Shown here: one piece after another, positions 1 through 13,082 of the stretch
Layout: the number at the start of each line of letters is the position of its first letter
Position numbering within the stretch: position 1 is the first letter of the stretch
NCBI GenBank assembly: GCA_028023455.1
Contig: JAQFVV010006837.1
Span: forward strand, 178,532 to 242,531
Source of the DNA: Epiperipatus broadwayi
Lineage: Eukaryota > Onychophora > Udeonychophora > Euonychophora > Peripatidae
Length of the DNA: 64,000 nucleotides
Direction of reading: 5' to 3'
Notes under the pieces: model-generated
What the model saw: only the letters and a program-made list of their open reading frames with translations
Database searches by the model: none
Told to the model about the DNA's origin: nothing
Made by a program: the position numbers and the translations under genes

Positions 1-3000
1 AAGAATTTTATGCCCACCCACTGCATCCACTAACACACAATAACCATCCCTATTCATAATTTATATTTCAACTATACTGAGTTATTTCCAGAGTATTGGT
101 AATCTAGAGTATTGCCGTGCTACGTAAGCTTGGAAAATTAACCATTTAAATAAATTTTACCGGATATTATTTACCAAAATGATGCTTCAAATATAAATAA
201 TAATGTATTGATGTATGATTGGATTTGAGATTTCTAGATTGTAATAACCCACAAAACATTGAGACATATGCAAATTTTTATTTAATAAAAACAAACAAAT
301 GTTATTAACAAATTATAACTCAATAAAATATGTACATTAATGCTATGGTTTACACACTTTTCCCTGTTCTACAACCATATGATATATATAAAAAAAACCT
401 AAATCAACAGATAATTTTAAGATATTTTTAAAATATAAATATTAAATCTTAATTATTAGGGAATCACGATTGCAATAGAGTCATATGACTAACAGACAGA
501 TAAAGATAATAGTTACCTTCACGTATATTTGGTTCTTACTTTTAACCAAGACATAGTACTAAATTTCTCCCCCCCCTCCCAGTGTTTAATGCTTTCAATT
601 ACTGATTTATTTCTAAGGATAACTCCCCGAATAATAAAATTTAATACTTTCCATTAATTATTTTAATCTAATATGCCTTTACCTTATGCTTTACAATAGA
701 TATATTTTATGTATGGTGGACTTCTTGCCATTAAGTTAATTTTAGTTACTTTTCAAATGGCAACAAATCGGTATCTAGCTTAATCATTGTCACACATGCA
801 TACACTCTATATTCATGTTCTTGTGACGCTAATAATATTTCAGTAATCTTACCATTCCAGTGAAGTTCTCAGCTGGTTGTGGATATATTTTCTAGGTAAT
901 TTTATATACGCATTGCTTACGATGTTCTCAGGTTTTATTTAACCCTTAAGTTTAATATTTATTTACGTTATTATTCTTGGCTCTTATTGATCAATTAAAA
1001 TGTATCAATAAAACAATGTTCAAGTACACTAATCACACATACACTATCCGCACTCATCCTGACATCAAATTGAGTTTGTTACCCTGTAAGCAACATTTAT
1101 AAGTAATACTTAGCAATAGCTGTAATTCATACACCCATAAGAAATATCAACATTAATATGAGGTAGGCAGTGACCTGAATAAGAGAAAACCTTTTCATTA
1201 AGGTTGAGGTATGCTAGGATTTTATCGCTAGTCATACAGAGAGACTTGTGTATACCTATTAACCTCTGGCCATCAATAAAGAAATCATCTTATGGTATAG
1301 AAAATAACCAAGAGGGAGACTCTTCCACTGTATTAAATACTTTATAAATATGGAATATCTTAGTGAGCGAGCTAAACTACGACTCTACTAGCTAGGTGGG
1401 GACTCTTTGTCCATTCACATATAATGATGATGTTTTAACCCAACATTCACACAGCCTTCTTAAAACATATCAATAAGTCTATGCATTTGATAATAATACC
1501 TGATCCAATCTAAAAACATTTCACATAACAATATCTCTCACTCTCTTCATTAAAAAAAATATGTAAAAGCATTTAAAACAGGTACATACAAAATGATTTG
1601 ATATTAACTTATCATACCTCCAAAATAATAATAATAATTTTAACATGGATTAACTTTAAACGGATATATATGATTAAAAAAAATTTTTTTTTTCTTTTTT
1701 TTTAGATTAAATGTTCGAAATGAATAACAAATAATAAAAATATACTTAAATTGTCCTCCCGGATTGTCCTTCCGATCTCTGGTTTCCATTTTTTCCTTCT
1801 TTTGTTTGTTTGTGTGCACACATGGCTTTATGTGAAAGAGTCACTGTTATACAAGTTCAGTTTCTATGCCAAAATGTACAAAGTTTTCATGCTGATGATA
1901 AGATTTTCTCCATTTTGGGTTCTGGGGATTAACTGCACTTTACAGCTGAAAAAAACTTGCTTTTAATTTTTGAATATATAAGTCCACTTCTTGATGTACT
2001 TCTCAGTTCATTTACAACTGATTTGATACTTTATATAAGATTATAGTGTTCAGATTTGATGCTTCATATGAGATTGTAGTTCAGATTTGATGCTTCATAT
2101 GCGAAATCAAAATCAATTTTTTTTTTTTGTAGTTTAAATTTCACCATTTGCCGATTCCTGATAAGTTAGGTATATTTAGGTGTAAAACAAATCATGATGT
2201 TGATTAATTTCAGGAGAGAATGGGATGTGCACCTAATATACACTTACTCAACGGTCATTTTTCTACAAACATTTATTAAATTTGGCTAAGTTTATCATGC
2301 AGGAGACAGAACAATATTAACAATAAACAACTTCTTTTCTCTCTTTTTGTTTCTTTTTAAAAAATTTTCCTTTAACCCTACAACAAGGCTTCTTGGTAAC
2401 CGATGATGAGAGAGCCTGAAAAGTGAGAGAGACCCTACCAACCAACAACAAATGATCAACAAAAAAAAATCAAGCTCTTATATTGTCTGGGTTCCTTCAT
2501 TCCCCCCCTTGAATGGTTGACCTTCCAAACCATTTATGTCTGAGTTTCCCTGATTAATTGCCTATTGTTTTTTTTCCTTTTTTGTTGTTTTAACTTATCC
2601 CCTCTTGAACACCTGATCTGCAAAATTCATGTCTGCATTTCAATGAACTGACCACCCATTGTTTTTAAACTTCCATTCCTGGGTCACAGATATCACTTGA
2701 TTTACTTTAGTAATTTTCTGCTCGTGGAAATCTTCCCAAAGAAAAAAATGAAAGAAAACTTTCCCCTCAGAATAAATGAGAGAAAGCTCTTTTTCCTCCT
2801 TTTCTTTAATAATAATAATAAAACGTATAGCAACCCAACTTCAAACCCAGGACTTGACCAAAATTTTGGGCTGCTATGAATGAACTATTAAAACAAATTA
2901 ATTCTTCTTTAAAGGGGTTCCCCATGAGATACCACAGGATAATTATTATTCAATTGTGAACTTTATAATTAAAATTCACAATTAAATCATATACATACAT

Positions 3001-3302
3001 GCATTCCTCACACATACAATTCTAATTAGACCAATTGCTTAATACTCTGGTTAATTCTTTATTTTTTCTTTTTTACAATTTGATTTTATTAATTATGGAG
3101 TTTTAGCCTATTATTGTGAAATTGCGACTATCTATTTTCACTCTCCAGAGTAGTTTTGTAAATCGCACAATTCCCTCCTTTCCTTCCAATCTCCGACTAT
3201 TAAAGTGATGTATAAACATTGCTAATGTATAAATTATATCTTTGGCTGTTAAATTGTCCTATGAATCAATACTAAATAAAACAATTTTTTGCTTAGAAAT
3301 CT
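1..3302. other. AT-rich DNA, no recognised gene
   Basis: Holds homopolymer runs (T at 1680-1705; C at 568-577), the 31-bp duplication, and a slightly GC-richer patch at 1190-1440. Short frames at 1751-1966 and 2697-2879 show no recognisable motif. Confidence 0.6.
2049..2105. repeat. 31-bp tandem duplication
   Basis: The word ttcagatttgatgcttcat occurs at 2049 and 2080. Confidence 0.85.
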
Positions 3303-3370
3303 TTTAGTTGCATACTAAGTAAAATGTACACAATCCCTAAGAATGCTAGGTTCAAACCTAGCATTGGCTA
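3303..3370 (+). repeat. tRNA-like SINE head
   Basis: An A-box-like 'tttagttgcatactaag' is followed about 35 nt later by a T-arm-like palindrome (3342-3365, aatgctaggtt/aacctagcatt around 'ca') containing GGTTCAAACC. Confidence 0.45.
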
Positions 3371-3502
3371 GAAAGTTTGTCTATTGGAAAAAAAAAATAC
3401 AGCTCATGAGGAAAGTTTTCAGTAAACACTGTCTGACATAGCTAAATCTAATCTAATGGAGCTTTGGGAAAACACAAGGGCTACAATATATATAAAGAAG
3501 AT

Positions 3503-3714
3503 GAAGAATGAGACTTACTTTTAACACCCTCTGAATATTAGATGAAATATTAGTTTTTTAATAATTGTAATAAATAATTAAGAACTTTTTTTTACCAGTT
3601 ACTTCCATTTGAATTGCAGATATTTGAGAAAGTTATGATTATTTATTATTACATTTATTAAAACCATTATTTCATCTAATATTCAGAGGTTGTTAAAAGT
3701 AAGACTCATTCTTC
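3503..3714. repeat. Foldback element (46-bp arms)
   Basis: 3503-3548 (gaagaatgagacttactttt start) pairs with 3669-3714. Only a few mismatches occur in the arms, and partial pairing continues inward. The whole ~212-bp unit looks like a palindromic MITE or snapback insertion. It has no coding capacity. Confidence 0.75.
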
Positions 3715-4515
3715 ATTCTCTGGATGTATTAATGGGGATTTCAGATTATTTAGTTTATGAATAAATTAAAATTATTAGACAATACCAATAGAGCTTAGTT
3801 CGATTTCAATTATATATATATATATTGAACACAAATCATTTATTTAATGTGTGTAACTTAAATTTCTCAATTCTTATTTTATTCATCAAAAAATATTTTA
3901 GTTTTTACTCCATTTAATTCTTAATTTATTTTCTCCCACTGAAACAAAATCTTATCAATTTTTTTCTTAGTATATTCACCATTTTTTATTATAATCCCCC
4001 CTCCCATTTTCAGATGCACTATTTACTATTTATCTTCATTTTACTTATTATATTTTAACAATAAAGATATATGACTTTTAATCTATCTCTATATAGTTCT
4101 GGCTAGATTATATTTCATTTTATTTCAACTTCCACTAATTTGGTCTCTTTGTTGTTTCACCATACAAATTATATAAATTCAACTTTAAGGATAGTTATAA
4201 CATCCCAAAACAAAATCTTTTGAGCATGGGATTATACTAATGCAATTCACACCAAAATAAAAATCAATAAAATTATAGATAAAAAATAAATTTGACTTTT
4301 TTTTTTGCAAGGTTATTAAAATATTAAGAGATTAATTTTGCATTGTGAATGCAAATATAAGCTGATTTGAATATGAAACTGCAATAACATTTTGACTGAT
4401 TTGAAATTAATCCACATAATTATACTTTTTCTAGCATAGTATTGATATAAAACCTTGGACAGCAGAAGAAAATGGATTTATTTTATTATCTGCAACATCA
4501 AATGTCTTTAATATT

Positions 4516-4737
4516 AGAATGTTGCATTAACATAAATATGTGCTTGAAAGTTTATCATTTTGAATGTTACACATTTTTCAGCAGTTCAAATTTCTATCTC
4601 ATATATATTATAAGGGACTTGAACTCAGAATGTTGCATTAACATAAATATGTGCTTGAAAGTTTATCATTTTGAATGTTACACATTTTTCAGCATTTCAA
4701 ATTTCTATCTCATATATATTATAAGGGACTTGAACTC
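4516..4737. repeat. 111-bp tandem duplication
   Basis: 4516-4626 and 4627-4737 are identical apart from about one base (cagcag versus cagcat). The repeat ends inside the 'ataagggacttgaactcag' word, so it also copied the start of the ~470-bp unit. The open frame of 111 codons spanning it (4472-4807) is a by-product, since 111 is divisible by three. Confidence 0.85.
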
Positions 4738-5190
4738 AGACTTTCAAGCTCCCTGCATCTATATAATCCATCTTATACAATCAGCACATGTGAAAAAAGT
4801 TAAATGATCTCCAATGTATATATCCCATGCTGAACCAACACTCACCAACTGGTCCAGATTACAATCTTCCATACATATATATATATATACAACAAGTGCT
4901 CAGTTTATATTAAAATAGTAAACATTCAAACTCTAATGGAAAGCTTCAATAGTCTCCGCTCTCTAACTCTTTAGCCATCCATTTCATTGAAAATCCAAGG
5001 ATAAAATGCTCAAAGCCCTTGTTGATGCTAATATTATTGTCATACCCATGATGACCTTAAATCAGCCTGAATCCACACACATAAGACCTTAATATGTCCA
5101 TTCAATTATACAAAAGAGGGATAGGCAGAACACAGGCTGTATATGTAATATTTAAATATATGTATATTGTCTATACTAAACTTAATGTAA
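4719..5190 (+). repeat. ~470-bp family, full unit (subtype a)
   Basis: Starts at the ttataagggacttgaactca word. It contains the conserved 'ctggtccagatta' and 'agtgctcagtttatatta' words, then a long tail with 'aaaatccaaggataaaatgc' and 'catacccatgatgacc'. The same start word recurs 472 nt later (gaactca at 4732 and 5204), so this is the first unit of a tandem pair. On the reverse strand the start word reads GAGTTCAAGTCCC, a tRNA B-box look-alike. No coding potential. Confidence 0.75.
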
Positions 5191-5270
5191 TTATAAGGGA
5201 CTTGAACTCAGACTTTCAAGCTTCATCTAGCCAATCCAACTTATAGAATCAACACACAATTGGATTACAA
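5191..5270 (+). repeat. ~470-bp family, truncated second tandem unit
   Basis: Repeats the first ~75 nt of the preceding unit (tataagggacttgaactcag and 'actttcaagct'), then diverges. Confidence 0.7.
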
Positions 5271-6892
5271 AATTAAAATATAAAAAATTCTATGTCATGA
5301 AAATAAAGATTTACCATCAGTTATTATATTGCATTAAAAATGTTTAGAAATGCTTGGTATTGAAATATGTACTACTAATACCATCGAAAGTGCTTTTTAT
5401 GCAAAAGGTAAATCAGACACTCTATATTTTTTTTCATTCATTTTAATTCAAGTAGTTTAGCAAAATTACTTTTACCGAAAAGAAAAATGTTACATTTATT
5501 TATATAAACAACACAGACTAAACATCGATGTGCTTGACTAAGTGAAATGTGAAAATGGAAAGATTTGGCTTTTATAAAACATGATTTGATGTACATTAGA
5601 AATAATTTAAATTCTCCACATGCTTTAATTAAAAATAAAATAGAGTTAATAACTTTATGAAATTTGTTTAGTATATTGTACTGGTAACCTGGGGGACTAC
5701 TTTTTAAATATGGCTAATCAATGCAATTTTCATAGAGTCATATATAAAGTAGATAAGAATAGAGATGATTGAACCTAAAACAGGTTATACTTCCAAATCA
5801 TCCCCACAAAACCAATACTAGTGATTCAAAATAGGTTTACTACTCAGAAATAAATTAATTTAAATAAAAGGCATGCATTTTCAGCGTTTTCCCGGGTGCT
5901 ATGCTGAATGAATCAATTTCAAATATTATAACCCCCACCCCCAATTTATGATAACATTCGACAATTGCTTGCCCAGTGATTAAACATTCTCTCTAATTTG
6001 AAATTCTTTTTTTTCTTTTGATTAACACAGAATTGATAAGTGCTAATGTGATCATTTGAAATTCTAGCTGCTATATAAAATGGCAAAACTGAATATTATA
6101 TTTAATAAACATTTATTTAACAACTATGCTTAATTAACACATACACACACAAAATTAAAATAATTCTTTTAGAATACATTCATGCCCTAGCTACGCATAT
6201 AAAAATGAATAGATAAAAGTAACTTGGCAACTAATACATATAAAATAAATTCTAATAAAATAGTCAAATTAAACTGACTTAAAAAGCCTTTTCTATATAA
6301 TGTTTTTTAAAGTTTCAAAACCAAGTCTTACCATGGTATATATATATGGTTCATATATAACTTCCATTACTGATCAGCATGGGTTGAAAACTTGATATTT
6401 TTTTCTTTCAACTTGCTCCATTTAAATGTTCCAGTTTCAAAACAAATAGAGGCATACATATTCTTCATAAACATTTTAGTTAATCCAGGGTTATGGCATT
6501 AAATTCAAGCTCAGGTATTTTTCAGAGGATGGCTACATGTTTAGGGCGAATTGGCACATTTTAAGTTAATTAGCAATGCATATTCTCTGGTTGTATTAAC
6601 AAATAATTCTTGCACTCCATAAAGCAAATGTTCTGTTTTTAGCAAGGATGATTAATATTTTATAAATCCCAGAAATATATTTTTTCATAACAGTGATATA
6701 TATTTTTCAGCCACATTAAAGTTCACAAATTAAAAAGTCCTTCCTTTCTTTTTGGTAATTAGATGTACACTAATTTTTATTTTCTTTTAATCTCTAGTCC
6801 AATGACTAATGAACGAATGTGACACCTATTTTGTTTAATTTCATTTTTTAAAATTCTTTTACATTTTTTTTTTTAAATTAAAAATATACAAT
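5271..6892. other. AT-rich DNA, nothing recognised
   Basis: No repeat boundary, motif or convincing frame was seen here. Confidence 0.6.
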
Positions 6893-7121
6893 TAATTGGT
6901 ATATTATATAGAGGATTTGAACTCAAATTTTAAGCAATCTTCAACTATCTACAGTATCTCATACTACTGATATACATGACCATAAACATGTAGAAAAGAT
7001 AAATAATCATCAATAAATGTATTTTGTGCTGAAGCAGCACTCATTAGTTGGTCCAGATTATCATCTCCTACATATATATATAATCAGTGCTCAGTTTATA
7101 TTAAGATAGCAAATTTTTATA
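6893..7121 (+). repeat. ~470-bp family, 5' half only (subtype a)
   Basis: Runs from 'tatagaggatttgaactca' through 'ttggtccagattatcatctc' to 'cagtttatattaagatagca', then the match ends. Confidence 0.75.
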
Positions 7122-8559
7122 CTATAAAATTGTAGACTTTTTCTTATCTTTTAATCACTAATACTAAACCAGATATGTAGATTAATTTTTTGTTATCTAC
7201 AAATCTAAAAATTAACATTTTTTCTTTTAAAAAAATATTTCAAACATTTTTGCTTTAATTTATTAAGCAATCTTATATGGATTAAGTTCTTTTATTAAAA
7301 TTTATTTTTAAAAATGTTATAAGTTTTTATTTATTTTTATTTGCTTACTGAATCCAAGTAAGGGTGCTTTTCTATATCTCATCCATGCACATACATGCAT
7401 ACCCATTTAAACAAAAATAATATTTTAAATTAAAAAAATAAATTCATCACACATCACATACTTAATATATCAACTATATATGCTGGATGTTATACATTTA
7501 TACATAGTATTTATAAAATTAAGGCTATTTTAATTTATTTTTTCCATTTTTATATGCATAAACAAATAAAATGTAAATAAATATATATTTTCATCACCAG
7601 AGTGAATTAATTCTATATACATTTAATTCAATGGAGAAAATTGATTTGAGATGTGAGATGTTGCTAGGAATGAGTCAAATTTATAAGCCTATAGGTATCA
7701 TCGTATTTAAGGTTGCCAGATTTTTACCCAGCATACAAAAAAACATGACGTTTCATAAATTTTTTAAATAATTCTATATATGTTTGAGGGTGCAGACAAA
7801 ATCATGACATGTCCTGCTAAATTAAGACATCTGGCAACCCTAATTGTATTATTAAATATATATTTAATAATCTTTATATGTATCTGAGCCCAAACAATCC
7901 TTATCTATGAGGTCTACAGATGAATTATTAAAATATTGTGCAGTTATCAAACTCATATTTATTTGATTGTAATAATAATTGGTTGGAAGATCTATTAGCT
8001 GCAGTTTTTAGTTTTCTTTGAAAATCATATGCATTGTTTATAAAACATTTTATTTACAATTTTTATCTTTAAACATCTTATCAAGAATCTATAATCATTT
8101 ATCATCTCAAAAAGATCAAATATCCTTATGATATAATCTCTTTTCCACCAATAGTAATACAACAGTAGTTAAGTAATTCTATAATAATAAAATTATTTTT
8201 AATTTCAAGTTATTTTCTTTTTCAGATTTTACTTAATATTTTTTAAGGTTTTTCCAAACCCCAAACTGCCATGGATTCTAGTATCATATAAAAAGTTTTT
8301 AAGATAGACACAAACTAAATGCAATTTATGTAAAACTTCAATATCAAGAGGTGGGGAAAATGCTAAAACTTTTACAACCACAAACATGCTAAATCAACTA
8401 CAAAAATATCATCATGAAGACTTGTGAAAAAAAAGCAAAAGATGAAAAGAGAAACCAAAGAAAATGGATGTTCATTAGTAATAATGGAAACACATATACT
8501 AAGACAGGCTACTTCAACTCAAGTATTAGAGAATAAAAAAATGTGGGATATAAATGATC
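7122..8559. other. AT-rich DNA around the small MITE
   Basis: Apart from 7708-7844 nothing was recognised. The part from about 8350 may hold the 5' end of the hAT relic, but no motif confirms it. Confidence 0.5.
7708..7844. mobile_element. Small MITE with GGTTGCCAGA termini
   Basis: The terminal inverted repeats are 'aaggttgccaga' (7709-7720) and 'tctggcaaccctaa' (7830-7843). Complementarity partly extends inward (the catga word on each side). Length is about 137 bp and non-coding. Such termini are seen in hAT-like non-autonomous elements; a clear 8-bp target duplication was not found. Confidence 0.6.
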
Positions 8560-10010
8560 AATGATCCAAAGAAGTTCATTATTTGATTGGAGAAATGACA
8601 ACTGTAGATATACAATGATACTTTATTGAGTATGATTTAGGATTTCAAAGATTACTAAAATAATTGCACCTAATTGCAATATTGCCAGCAGAAAATATTT
8701 TTATTTCAAAAAGTTCAGTCAAAAATTCAGAAATCTATTGATGATGCAAAATATATTTTTCTAACCACTGATATTTGGACAGCAACTACAAATAATTAAG
8801 TGTAACAGATCACTGGGTGAATGATCAGTTTCAGCAAGAAAGAGCTGTTTTGAGATTTGTTCCCTTTGAAGGTTCCTACACAGCTATATATATCAGTGAA
8901 TAGATAAATAATGTTTTTTGAACAATATAACATGACAAGTGATAAGTCATTCTTAGTACTGAGAGATTCTGGAGCAAATATGGTAACTGGAATCAGGAAT
9001 TGCAACTTAGATGCATACTATACTTTATACATACACTGCAGCTGATATTTAAAAAATGCATATTTTCTTAACAAGCTGTGAAAACTATAATCACAGATAA
9101 GAAAAATATTGTCACATATTTTAATCATTCTGCTTTAGTATAAGCAAATTAGAAGATTTTTCAAGACAAGTTAGGTTTACAGAAACAAAAATTAATTCAA
9201 GATGTTCCCAACTTGTGGGAATTCTACATACCACATGCTGGAAAGAAACTTGGAACAGCAAAAAGCCCTTGACACATACCCTATAGACAATAAAATTCCT
9301 ATACTCAGTAGTCTCTCATTTATAAAATTGCTCTACTTTTAAACCATTAGAAGAAATTACTCTGGAAGCCAACAAACAAGAAACCACATCATTTTTAATA
9401 ATTCCCATAATAGAGACTCTGAATTTATTCTTGTCAAAAGCAAAGAGCAGTAGTTCTTTTAGTGGAATTTATACCACAGTAGAGGAACTACAAGTTTCAA
9501 TGAAGAAAAGATTTTCAGCATATATAAAAACAAGTCTTTATGCTTATCATCTTTATTAGATCCACGATTTAAAATAAAATTTCAAGAAGATGATATATAT
9601 GGTAGAGGAAATAAAGAAGGACATTTGATAGCTTAGAAGATGTTGATAATTCAAAACCACAAAAATTAAATTTTGAAGCTTTTACTTTTGAAAGTGATCA
9701 AGATAGAGGAGAATTTCTAAGTTTTTCCAATTTATTTGATGAATGAGCTTCTAGTAAATGAAAGAATGAAGAAGAATATGTTTTCCAAATGAAATAAAAA
9801 AGAGACAAATGAACAAATGTTTCGATCAAGAATTAGAAAACTATTTAAATTTACTCCTTATACCAAATCATAGTGATCCATTTTTGTGTTGTAGAAGTTC
9901 AAAATAATCTTTTCCTAATTTGAGTAAATTAGCTATCAAATATATAAGTGCTCCAGCATTTTCCATTAAAGTGAAAGAATTTTCAACACTGGAGGTAATT
10001 TTTGTGACTA
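8560..10010 (+). pseudogene. Decayed hAT transposase (ZBED-like)
   Basis: Conceptual translation across several stops and frameshifts gives hallmark pieces of a hAT-superfamily transposase in the right order. These are a TTDIWTA segment near 8763-8783 (catalytic-core start), HWVNDQFQQERAVLRFVPFE near 8812-8870, LSSLLDPRFK near 9543-9573, and the C-terminal dimerisation region (NHSDPF, then LSKLAIKYISAPA, then FSTLEVIFVTNK) near 9870-10015. The usual SER..FS motif is degraded (KVKEFS). hAT transposases cut and paste DNA between short inverted repeats; no convincing flanking TIR or 8-bp target duplication was found. In-frame stops throughout show it is inactive. It is more complete than the other coding relics here. 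The exact 5' limit is uncertain. Confidence 0.85.
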
Positions 10011-10504
10011 ACAAGGAATAGGATATGCTTTGAAAATGGGGGAAATTCTCATGTTTTGCATTACAATTTAAGGGTTTTACATTTTGAATATTACATTTTT
10101 AATTTTTTAATATATTAAAATAAAAGAAGTAACTAATGGATTAGAAAAGAAATAACATTTTAAAAGGATAAACGAAAAGGAATAATTTTTTAATAGATTA
10201 AAATATGTAAAAAAAAATAAAAATTTGAATCTTTGATTTTTGATTACTAACACTATACCCAACAACAATATTAAAATACAAAAATTGCCGATTATCAAAG
10301 CCGACTAATTGAAAAAATGATCAATATGGCCGATTCCCAATTACTTGCCAATTAATCGGTGCAAACTTAATTCTTACACTGATTTTAAAAGGAGTGATCC
10401 TTTATTTTTTATAATTATAGATTTCTATTACTTCTATAATGTCTAAATGATTAGTAATAGTTGTTAAAGAAAAAATGATACCATTTCTCCTTAAATGACA
10501 ATAT

Positions 10505-12035
10505 ATTGTCAAAGCAGCAATCTTGGTTTTGTTGCTGGTAGAAGTACATACGATGCTATTTATATCATGTGCACATCTCAAAACTATTGCTATATCTAGA
10601 CTTAACTAAAGCATTTGACTTTGCATCTATTAAATGTTTATTTAGACATCTTTATTCAAATGATTTTTATAATCTTTTTTGTTACTTGATTTGCAAGTTA
10701 TTTGAGGGACAGAAAGCAAACAACAAACATTTGTGGTACCATACATTGTTTTATAATAATTAATCATAGTCCCTCATAGGTTTAATCCTGAGGCTTATTT
10801 TAATTTACCTAAAGAATATATTTTCATCATATTTAGAATTAAGGAGTGATGATTTTGCAAATAATATTGCTTAACCATATGCTCTATTTTTAGACATTGT
10901 CTTAAAGAATTAACTAATGAGAATTTGCTTTTAATTAGTAAATTCTTGGTTTTAATATCAGGAAATTTTAATAAAATGAAAGCACTATATTTTTGTTATA
11001 AATTTATTTCATATTTTCTTCTCATAAAAAAGGTATCATAAAAAGAGAAAAATTAAAAAGGCAATCTTTATCAACCATATTGGACAATCTCCTGAATAAT
11101 ATACACATCCATATTTTCATAAATGGACATTACTCAGACGAATTTGCCCCTTCAAGATCCATACCACAAAAATCATCATTGATTGGTCTATTATTCATAA
11201 AGTACATTGACCCACTGATTAAAGAGCTAGATGGACTTCCAGGGATATATGTGCACCGGCTCAAGAAAAGCATCAAGGTTTTTGCATACACAGATGACAT
11301 ACTTGTGATCCTCCCCTCCCATAAACAATTGAAGGCACTTCACTCCATCATTACCAATTATACTCAGCATTACAAGCTATCCATCAATCCTCACAAGTCA
11401 TCATCCTGGTGCATCAACACAGGTAGGAAAATACTATCCAATTTTTTAGCGGAACCTCAGAATTTTCTGGGGTTCCCTATCTTCAAGTCACAGACTGCTA
11501 TGTCTATCTGCCTACAAAAATCCATCATAAACAATGCTACCAGCACCAGGCCCCAATGCTATATTTTTCAATAAGCTTAGACTTCTTCAGAACAAGGACA
11601 ATATATTATCCACTAGATTCTTATTTACAAATACATGGAACCTGCTAGTATGGCCCATGGACTCTACATGAATATTGGACCTGATATATCAACATGATAG
11701 TGTATCATAAATGAAGTAGTCTATGATGCAACATGCCGGATTCTTCTAGCAAGGCAATGATTCCACACCACATGGATACCAGTTCTGATACGTCAGCATT
11801 ATAGAGTCAACCTCAAAAGGGGTGGACAATACCAACAAAATGGAATGCTACTTACTCATACATCAACCTGTTAGTGCAGTTAATGGCTCTGCCATATATC
11901 CACCAGATCTAGAACACCCACATCACCAAGCCAGCCTTGATGGAAGAAGCCAATACCAGCAATGGATTTGAGCCAACATGAGCAAAGTGCATTTAGTATT
12001 CATCTGTACAAATTTTGTTATGTCAATAAATATAT
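10505..12035 (+). pseudogene. Decayed LINE reverse transcriptase
   Basis: The first piece (about 10515-10740) reads GFVAGRSTYDAIY followed by LDLTKAFDFASIKCLF, the RT fingers/palm entrance (GRSTxDAI, DLxKAFD). About 300 nt of unrelated or decayed sequence follows. A second piece, an open frame of 164 codons at 11080-11574, has SIPQKSSLIGLLFIKYIDPL, the catalytic FAYTDDILV (11281-11307, YADD box with A to T) and LSINPHKSS. Downstream to about 11990, broken frames continue a LINE C-terminal region (DATCRILLARQ, WIPVLIRQHYRVNLKRGG). AATAAA near 12027 could be the element's end. The middle of the palm domain is missing or unreadable, and stops are present, so it is dead. Clade not determined. Confidence 0.85.
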
Positions 12036-13082
12036 TTTAAAATTAAGATTGTATAATAGACATTCTGCTTATATTGATATACACAATTCATGGAATATCA
12101 CATAATGTCTGCTTTTTTTAATCTACATTATTTCAGCTGATAATGATTACAATGTAATCAAAAATATTTATATTTAATTAATAATATTGTTATTATCAAA
12201 TCATTTGCTATAATTTAACATTTATAAATGCATATAAATATTGAATTATATATTTTCAGGAACTTTTAGCTTGAATAAATAAATAAATGAAAATTAACCT
12301 GTGGATCACTTCTGAAATAATTGGCTTTTAAAATTATTTGACACCTACTGACAGTTTTGCAGGCTTTATTTTTAAATTGTTGTTCTAAACCACATATATT
12401 TTATCCTAAAATTTTAGTTTGAAAAAATTCCATATATGACCAGATAAAGCAAAAATTAGGTAAACTATAAAGTGCTTTAGCTGTACCTGATGTCAGTCAT
12501 TCTTAAAACATTATTTGCAGAAGTTAATTTGAATAACAAAAAAGTTATTTTAGTTATTTGTGAGTTTATAAAAATTCATGATTATTTTTGTATAACAATT
12601 GTGTAATAATTATTATAGAGCAAGAATATACATGATTAATAATTTACCCTAAAAATATTTGCAAGCATAATCAATGCAACTAGTAACCAAGTATGTGAAT
12701 TTATTGTAATACTATAAAAAATATTCTAAAAAATTAAACTTTTAAAATATAATTTGATGGACTTAAGAGAAATAAGTATTTATTCATTCACATTTTAAAA
12801 ATAAATATATAAAAAACATCATTGTTTTTTGAAAATAATCTTTCCAGCAATAATGGCATATGAGTGTGTTTGTTTTGAGTACAATCTAATTTTTTTAATA
12901 CTTTAAAAAATCAAGGTGATAATTTAGAATTTGTTTATACACAAAAATATCTATCAAATGAAATCAAACATTATATTTTAATAAGGAATAACAGTTTAAT
13001 CTTAAATATAAGGTTTAATCTTTATAGACAGTGAAACAATTAAAACTGCCACATTGAAAGAGGGTGGAGAGATTATATCCAT
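12036..13082. other. AT-rich DNA, nothing recognised
   Basis: Very AT-rich, with no motif or repeat partner noticed. Confidence 0.6.

Noticed and set aside
791-900. Possible minus-strand exon with a GTAAGA donor near 860
   Set aside because: The acceptor lacks a pyrimidine tract and the ~40-nt frame matches nothing recognisable.
4472-4807. 111-codon protein with an internal repeat
   Set aside because: The frame is created by the in-frame 111-bp tandem duplication inside repeat DNA and has no coding features.
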